From: Planctomycetota bacterium | Lineage (GTDB): Bacteria; Planctomycetota; UBA11346 | Direction: 5' to 3' | Assembly (NCBI GenBank): GCA_013821615.1 | Contig: JACDGQ010000062.1 | Location: 1-11,264, forward strand | Length of the DNA: 11,264 nt | Shown here: piece by piece, positions 7,614 through 11,264 of the stretch | Numbering within the stretch: the stretch's first letter is position 1 | How the letters are laid out: the number at the start of each line of letters is the position of its first letter | Program-made: the position numbers and the translations under genes | The notes under the pieces: generated by a model | Databases searched by the model: none | Seen by the model: only the letters and a program-made list of their open reading frames with translations | What the model was told of the DNA's origin: nothing

Positions 7614-8018
7614 TCACAGCAGCGAGCGGCACCCGGGGCGACCACAGCCGCACATCATGCCACCGGGATGCTGGGTGCTGCGGTAATCGACGGTCAGCTC
7701 CTGGTCGCGGGCGATGGCGCCGCGGCTGTAGACCTCGACGCGGCGGCGCCAGATGCGCAGGTAGCAGTTCGCCTGGCAGGAGTGGTTGAGGTGGCGGAAG
7801 TGGTTGCCGCGCGAGCAGTCCAACGCCCAGCGCCGACTGAGCTCGACGAGGTGGATGACGGCGCGGGCCTGCATGGCCTGGCGCGCCTGCGGCAGGCGGC
7901 GCAGCTCGCCGGAGACCTCGCCGAGCTTCATGCGGCGCGGGATGCGCGTGGTGGTGAAGACGCCGCGACCATGGATGGGGCTGCGACGGACGTGGAAGGC
8001 CGGCAAGGTGGCGTGCAT
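7614..8018 (-). CDS. Small SET-domain protein, putative protein-lysine methyltransferase
   Basis: The 134-aa product is close to a minimal SET domain. Visible signatures are HGRGVF (16-21, S-adenosylmethionine-binding region), RHLNHSC (75-81, the conserved NHSC core), ELTVDY (107-112, with the catalytic-type tyrosine) and a post-SET-like CGCGRPGC (123-130; C123, C125 and C130), which could bind zinc with another cysteine such as C81. SET enzymes transfer methyl groups from S-adenosylmethionine to lysine side chains; bacterial targets are mostly unknown. There is no signal peptide, so it is probably cytosolic. The start at 8018 gives a normal SET N-terminus. The open frame continues upstream to 8192 through the repeat element, but that extension has no domain character. 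No Shine-Dalgarno sequence is evident. The 5' side is separated by 43 bp from a MITE-like element, which could affect expression. An alternative role on non-histone or ribosomal substrates cannot be judged here. Confidence 0.85.
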   Translation of the reverse strand: MHATLPAFHVRRSPIHGRGVFTTTRIPRRMKLGEVSGELRRLPQARQAMQARAVIHLVELSRRWALDCSRGNHFRHLNHSCQANCYLRIWRRRVEVYSRGAIARDQELTVDYRSTQHPGGMMCGCGRPGCRSLL

Positions 8019-8380
8019 GGAGCAGGATGATCGTGGAGGTGGATGGGGTGGGAAGGGATACCGTTCCTCGTCGTCCGCGGTGGAAACATTAGGTCCATCG
8101 CAAAGAGAGCGAAACCTGATCGAACAGGAGGAACGGAGAAACGGAGAAAGGCAAATAGCGAGTGGAAAAAGCGCAATCGGAAAAAATGACATCGCCGACT
8201 CTTGGTTGTCCTCCGTTCCTCCGTTCCTCTTGTTCTATCCTGTCTTCCCTGCTGTGACCGACGAGACCCGAGTGGGCAATCGATCCACCACGTATGACGA
8301 GGAACCAGGGATACTCGTGGGTGCGGAGCGATCGAATTGCGAGTTGCGAGCTGAGAGACTCGTAACTCGTAACTCGCAGC
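8019..8380. other. Lower-GC intergenic region carrying two repeat elements
   Basis: These 362 bp between the SET gene and the polymerase gene, both on the minus strand, hold no supportable gene. The composition shifts abruptly: about 8100-8190 is purine-rich and about 8205-8250 pyrimidine-rich, against a GC-rich background. Most of the stretch is the nested inverted-repeat element (8062-8307). The right end is the heptamer hairpin that runs into the polymerase stop codon. Positions 8315-8332 show nothing notable. Confidence 0.7.
8062..8307. mobile_element. MITE-like nested inverted-repeat element with 7-bp flanking direct repeat
   Basis: The outer arms 8063-8083 and 8285-8305 are inverted copies matching at 18 of 21 positions, and the outermost 10 bp (GTTCCTCGTC / GACGAGGAAC) are perfect. 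Inner arms 8118-8146 and 8211-8239 match at 26 of 29, built around repeats of GGAACGGAG. The same heptamer GGGATAC stands directly outside in direct orientation at 8055-8061 and 8308-8314, as expected for a target-site duplication. No transposase-like frame exists inside, so it would be non-autonomous. A structured regulatory RNA is the alternative, since the whole segment could fold into a long hairpin. No related transposon is in the window to confirm mobility. Confidence 0.55.
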
Positions 8381-8383
8381 TCA
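8333..8383 (-). repeat. Heptamer-repeat hairpin element at the polymerase stop codon
   Basis: The arms 8333-8350 and 8359-8376 are inverted copies (15 of 18) around an 8-nt loop. Both arms are made of 7-nt units: CTCGTAA, CTCGTAA, CTCGCAG on the right, and the reverse form GAGTTGC, GAGCTGA on the left. Read on the minus strand, the polymerase stop codon TGA is the first triplet of TGAGCTGCGAG (8373-8383). The identical 11-mer occurs at the stop codon of the upstream propeller gene. It may act as a 3'-end structure or terminator. Confidence 0.65.
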
Positions 8384-10384
8384 TGCGTCTCTCACCAGCC
8401 CCTCGCGCGGTGCCACCGCGCTGATCAGGCGCCACGCCTCGGCGACGTAGGCGCTGCGGTCGAGGGTGGCGAGGTCGGCCATCGTCCAGCCGGCGATGTC
8501 CATGGCCAGGCGCGCGTGGTGGCCGTGGGCGACGGTGGTGAAGGTGCCTTCGGCGAGGCTGCGCCGGCGCAGCGTCGGGCCGCCGAAGCCGACGTACCAG
8601 CGCGCGATGCGGCCGAGTGCACGCTCGCCGTGCACCAGCAGCGCGTCGCTGCGCGTGCGCTGGTAGAACAGGAAGGCGCGCACGTCGCTGCAGCGGGCCA
8701 CGCTCTCGGCCGGCTCGACGCCCTCGACCAGCCAGGCCACCGCGGCCTCGCGCACCACCGCACCATCGCCCTTGGCGCCATCGCCGAAGGCGCCGCGGGT
8801 CTTGAGGTCGCCGGCCTCAGTGACCGCCAGGTAGTTGTTCACGTCGCGGCGGTACAGGGCGCGGTAGGGCGTGCGCTCGAGGGTGAGCGCGCTGGCGCGT
8901 TCCCAGGCGGCGGCCGCGGCCGCGACCGCCGCGAGCTGCGCGCGCGGTACGCGCGCCGTCACGCCGTCGGTGTTGGCGCTCAGCACTTCGGCGCCGGCGC
9001 CGGACAATCCCTCGATGAGCATCAGCAACAGCAGCTGGCCGTTGAGCGTGACGCGGAAGGCGTCAGGCACCGAGCGGATGCTGCTGTACGCGTCGTTGAG
9101 CTTGCCGTAGATCGAGTTGATGACGATCTTGAGCGCGGTGGCGGTGCGCTTGTCGCCGGCGTGCTTGGCGGCGACGCGGCGGTCGCGCATACCGCGCAGG
9201 TGCTCGACGAAGGCCGGGCCGTAGTGGCGCGGGTGCCAGCCCTCGTTGATGATCAGCGACGGATAATAGCTGGTCACGTCGAGGTCGAGCAGGGCGGTGT
9301 CCGCGTCGGCGCGCCACGCGCCGGGCTGGTCGAGCGAGTGCAGGCCGCCGGTGCCGAGCTGATAGAGCGCTCCGGCGTGCGTGAACACCTGGCCAGGGAG
9401 CTGCGGCAGGTCGAGGGCGCCGCCGCGCGCGCCGATCACCAGCGACCCGGCGCGCACCGCCGCGAGCAGGGCGCGAAATGACGGCGTGGCGAAGGCGACG
9501 CACGGCGCGATCAGCCCGTCCAGCGGCCAGGTGCGCGGGCGGTTGTCGGGATTGGCGGCGGCCGCGGCCTTGAGCTGGCTGCGCGTCACTCCGCTCGCGC
9601 GACGCGCCAGGTCGGCCATGGTCGCCTCGGCGATGCCCGCCTCGGTGCTGGCGTAAATGGTGTCGGACTGGCCGTAGATGCCCTGCAGGACCGCGCGCAT
9701 CGCCACCAGGTCCCAGTTGGCGAGCAGCAGCTGCACGGTCGCCGCGACGTCGTTGAGGCAGTAGCGCAGCACCTCGCCGATGCCGCTGGCCGGCAGCGGC
9801 GCGGCGAAATCACACGGCGATTCCGCGACCAGGTCGAGCCCCAGGCGGCACTCCCACTCCTTGAGCGAGCCGCGGCCATTGAGCAGCTGCAGCACATCGA
9901 TGCCGTGCGCCCACGGCACCGGACCCCAACGCAGCTCGCGCGGCAGCTCGCCGCCGATGATCTCGCCCGAGAGCGCGAAGATCTCCGCCACCGTGGGTTG
10001 CGGATGGGCAAGGATGCGGCGCAGCACCGGGTCGTCGTAGCCCGAGCTGTTGAAGCCGGCCAGCACCTTGCCCGGATCGCTGACGAAGGCCCGCAGCGCG
10101 TCCCAGGTCCCCTGGTGGAAGACCTCGGTGCTGCGTCCGTCGGTGAAGACGTGGAGCACGAGGTTGGGGAAGACCTCGGTGTCGTAGACCCAGACGCGCT
10201 GGCCGCCGGGCGCGGGCGGGATGTCCGCAGTGGGCAGCAGCGGCCCCTGCGCGCGCAGCGCGGCCACTCCCGCAGCGATCAGCGCACCGGTCAGCTCGCC
10301 GCCCGCCCCGGCGTCCGGGACCGGCGCAGGCCGCTCCGGCTGCCCGGGTCCAAGCAGATCGAAGATGGTCGGATCATCTGCCAT
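8381..10384 (-). CDS. Phage-type family B DNA polymerase with 3'-5' exonuclease
   Basis: The 667-aa protein combines proofreading exonuclease and polymerase modules and would extend DNA from a primer. Exo I is YDTE (D68, E70), Exo II is FNSSGYDDP (N112, D117) and Exo III is YCLND (Y208, D212). Polymerase motif A is DVTSYYPSLI (D369), motif B is KIVINSIYG (K419 to G427) and motif C is SANTDGV (D473). Motif C has Asn where the usual DTDS/DTDG has its first Asp; the second Asp, the main metal ligand in characterised family B enzymes, is kept. RRDVNNYLAV (512-521) matches the region after motif C in viral enzymes. At 667 aa it is shorter than cellular Pol II, and such proteins are typical of phages and plasmids. 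No other replication or virion gene is nearby. The start at 10384 is the only ATG, GTG or TTG in the open frame before an upstream stop, and it has no Shine-Dalgarno sequence. All catalytic positions but one are standard, so it appears intact. Confidence 0.9.
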   Translation of the reverse strand: MADDPTIFDLLGPGQPERPAPVPDAGAGGELTGALIAAGVAALRAQGPLLPTADIPPAPGGQRVWVYDTEVFPNLVLHVFTDGRSTEVFHQGTWDALRAFVSDPGKVLAGFNSSGYDDPVLRRILAHPQPTVAEIFALSGEIIGGELPRELRWGPVPWAHGIDVLQLLNGRGSLKEWECRLGLDLVAESPCDFAAPLPASGIGEVLRYCLNDVAATVQLLLANWDLVAMRAVLQGIYGQSDTIYASTEAGIAEATMADLARRASGVTRSQLKAAAAANPDNRPRTWPLDGLIAPCVAFATPSFRALLAAVRAGSLVIGARGGALDLPQLPGQVFTHAGALYQLGTGGLHSLDQPGAWRADADTALLDLDVTSYYPSLIINEGWHPRHYGPAFVEHLRGMRDRRVAAKHAGDKRTATALKIVINSIYGKLNDAYSSIRSVPDAFRVTLNGQLLLLMLIEGLSGAGAEVLSANTDGVTARVPRAQLAAVAAAAAAWERASALTLERTPYRALYRRDVNNYLAVTEAGDLKTRGAFGDGAKGDGAVVREAAVAWLVEGVEPAESVARCSDVRAFLFYQRTRSDALLVHGERALGRIARWYVGFGGPTLRRRSLAEGTFTTVAHGHHARLAMDIAGWTMADLATLDRSAYVAEAWRLISAVAPREGLVRDA

Positions 10385-10401
10385 CGCGCGTGGGGCGCGA
10401 T
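10383..10401 (-). promoter_or_regulatory. Hairpin occluding the polymerase start codon
   Basis: On the minus strand ATCGCGC and GCGCGAT form a perfect 7-bp stem around a 5-nt loop. The last two bases of the stem are the A and T of the start codon. With no Shine-Dalgarno sequence upstream, translation initiation would be expected to be weak or conditional. Confidence 0.4.
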
Positions 10402-10470
10402 CATGGCGGGGTGCGACGGGATGCCACGGCTTCCCACTTCCGGATGCGACGGGGCACGGGTTCCATCGAC

Positions 10471-10540
10471 GAGCTACGAGCTACGAGCACGCATGCCGTC
10501 ACTCGCAGCTCGAAACTCGAATCCCGCAGCTCGCAGCTCA
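10471..10540 (-). repeat. Second heptamer-repeat element, at the stop codon of the propeller gene
   Basis: On the plus strand the left arm has GAGCTAC twice followed by GAGCAC. The right arm has six 7-nt units of the same family in the opposite orientation, including ACTCGCA, GCTCGAA, ACTCGAA and GCTCGCA. The left arm (10471-10487) pairs with 10502-10518 at 14 of 17 positions, or with 10525-10539 at 13 of 15. Read on the minus strand it starts as TGAGCTGCGAG (10530-10540), where TGA is the stop codon of the preceding gene. This is the same junction as at the polymerase stop. Confidence 0.65.
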
Positions 10541-11264
10541 CGGCGCGCTGATCAGCTTCACCAGGCGCTGGTTGCCGGCATCGAAAACCACCACGCGCTC
10601 ACCACGCACCGCGACGGTGGTGGGCGCGCTCACCGTGGCGAGGTCGGTGCCGGCCTCGTCGCAGCGGCCGAAACTCGCGCGCGGGGTGCCGCCACCGGGG
10701 GTGAAGCACAGCACGCGGTGGCGGTCGCGGTCGGTGACGGCCAGCGTGTGCGCATCGCTGCTGATGTGGATCACCGCGCCGAAGTGCTCCGTCTCACCGG
10801 CGCCCCAGGAACGCCAGCGTCGGGTTTCGCGCCAACCTGCGCCGGCGCGTGCGAACTCCAGCACGCAGCCATCACCCGCGGCGAGCAGCGTGTCGGGGCC
10901 CGCCATGGCCAGTGCGGTCCACGCCGCCACCGGCGTCGTGGTGGCCAGTTCGACGGCACCGAGATCGCCGCGGAAATGTCCGGCCGCGTCCATGGCGAAA
11001 GCGTGGCCGGCGCCAGCAGCGTCGATGGTCAGCAGCACCAGGTGATCGCCATCGCGGTAGGCGGCGCTGCCGACCAGACCGTGGCGCAGCGTGCACTTCT
11101 CCTCGATGCGCTCGACCGCGACCTCGCCATCGAGCTGGCCGCGCATCAGCGTCGGCTTGCCCCACATCACGCCGGGTGCGACCATCACGTCGTCATCCAG
11201 CATCACCGCCTGGCCGAGCTCCTCCGGTGGCGTGACCCCGTCGCGCAGCGGCGCGTCGGGCCGG
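10538..11264 (-). CDS. Beta-propeller (NHL-like) protein, 5' end outside the window
   Basis: The frame is open to the right edge, giving at least 241 residues of a longer protein. Codons before the first in-window start (11206) continue sensibly into LGQAVMLDDDVMVAPG, so that internal start is not trusted. The sequence shows repeated blades of about 40-50 residues ending in hydrophobic strands. LAVTDRDRHRVLCF, followed about 30 residues later by VVVFDAGNQRLVKL, resembles NHL-repeat blades (a D-x-x-N/H-x-R-V/L core). Such propellers are usually binding scaffolds or lyase-like domains; no catalytic motif can be identified here. Its stop codon is the first triplet of a heptamer-repeat element, and the polymerase gene follows on the same strand after 153 bp. 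Function is unknown. Confidence 0.7.
   Translation of the reverse strand, partial: RPDAPLRDGVTPPEELGQAVMLDDDVMVAPGVMWGKPTLMRGQLDGEVAVERIEEKCTLRHGLVGSAAYRDGDHLVLLTIDAAGAGHAFAMDAAGHFRGDLGAVELATTTPVAAWTALAMAGPDTLLAAGDGCVLEFARAGAGWRETRRWRSWGAGETEHFGAVIHISSDAHTLAVTDRDRHRVLCFTPGGGTPRASFGRCDEAGTDLATVSAPTTVAVRGERVVVFDAGNQRLVKLISAP

Noticed and set aside
8019..8192. N-terminal extension of the SET protein to 8192
   Set aside because: The extra 58 residues are translated repeat element and resemble no SET N-terminus.
8516..9481. Plus-strand open frame of 321 codons inside the polymerase gene
   Set aside because: Antisense to the family B polymerase motifs; composition is typical of a GC-rich shadow frame.
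10412..10466. Imperfect direct repeat (TGCGACGGG, then CACGG, then TTCC) upstream of the polymerase
   Set aside because: Short, with unequal spacing inside the two copies; could be chance in GC-rich DNA, and no function is suggested.
10221..11045. Plus-strand open frame of 274 codons across the polymerase start and propeller gene
   Set aside because: Crosses a repeat element and two minus-strand genes; serine-, arginine- and alanine-rich without any motif.

Overview
The window is very GC-rich (roughly 70% by eye) and gene-dense. It most likely comes from a member of the Planctomycetota-Verrucomicrobiota-Lentisphaerota (PVC) superphylum or a close environmental relative. The main reason is the large ThuA / PVC-type dehydrogenase / HEAT / cytochrome c / discoidin protein, an architecture known mostly from those phyla. 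A secreted PQQ sugar dehydrogenase with lectin domains and a small SET-domain protein fit that lifestyle but do not prove it.

Layout. At 16-960 (+) is an exported TPR plus MORN_2 (YwqK-like) protein. At 967-4401 (-), convergent with it and only 6 bp away, is the ThuA/PVC-dehydrogenase/cytochrome c fusion. At 4402-4828 is a divergent control region with two LacI-type operator candidates, one of them a perfect 24-bp palindrome. At 4829-7564 (+) is a PQQ-dependent glucose/sorbosone dehydrogenase-like protein with an Ig-like domain and two ricin-type beta-trefoils. A GC-rich hairpin separates it from a convergent 134-aa SET-domain protein at 7614-8018 (-). At 8019-8380 is a lower-GC intergenic region. 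It holds a MITE-like element of about 246 bp (nested inverted repeats flanked by a 7-bp direct repeat) and a hairpin of 7-nt repeat units. At 8381-10384 (-) is a phage-type family B DNA polymerase. Upstream of it lies a second heptamer element, then the C-terminal part of an NHL-like beta-propeller protein that runs off the right edge.

How the parts may work together. The two divergent oxidoreductases both look exported and both act, by family, on sugars or related compounds. They share a control region with LacI-type sites, so a carbohydrate-responsive regulon is the simplest reading. Electron transfer from the PQQ protein to the fused cytochrome c domain is possible but only inferred. The right-hand third is a mosaic: a lone viral-type polymerase, small repeats and a probable non-autonomous transposable element. 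The heptamer elements start exactly at the stop codons of two consecutive genes.

The most unusual items are the stop-codon-anchored heptamer elements, the MITE-like element with an apparent target-site duplication, the isolated polymerase with an NTDG motif C, and the paired operators. No CRISPR array, tRNA or rRNA was seen.
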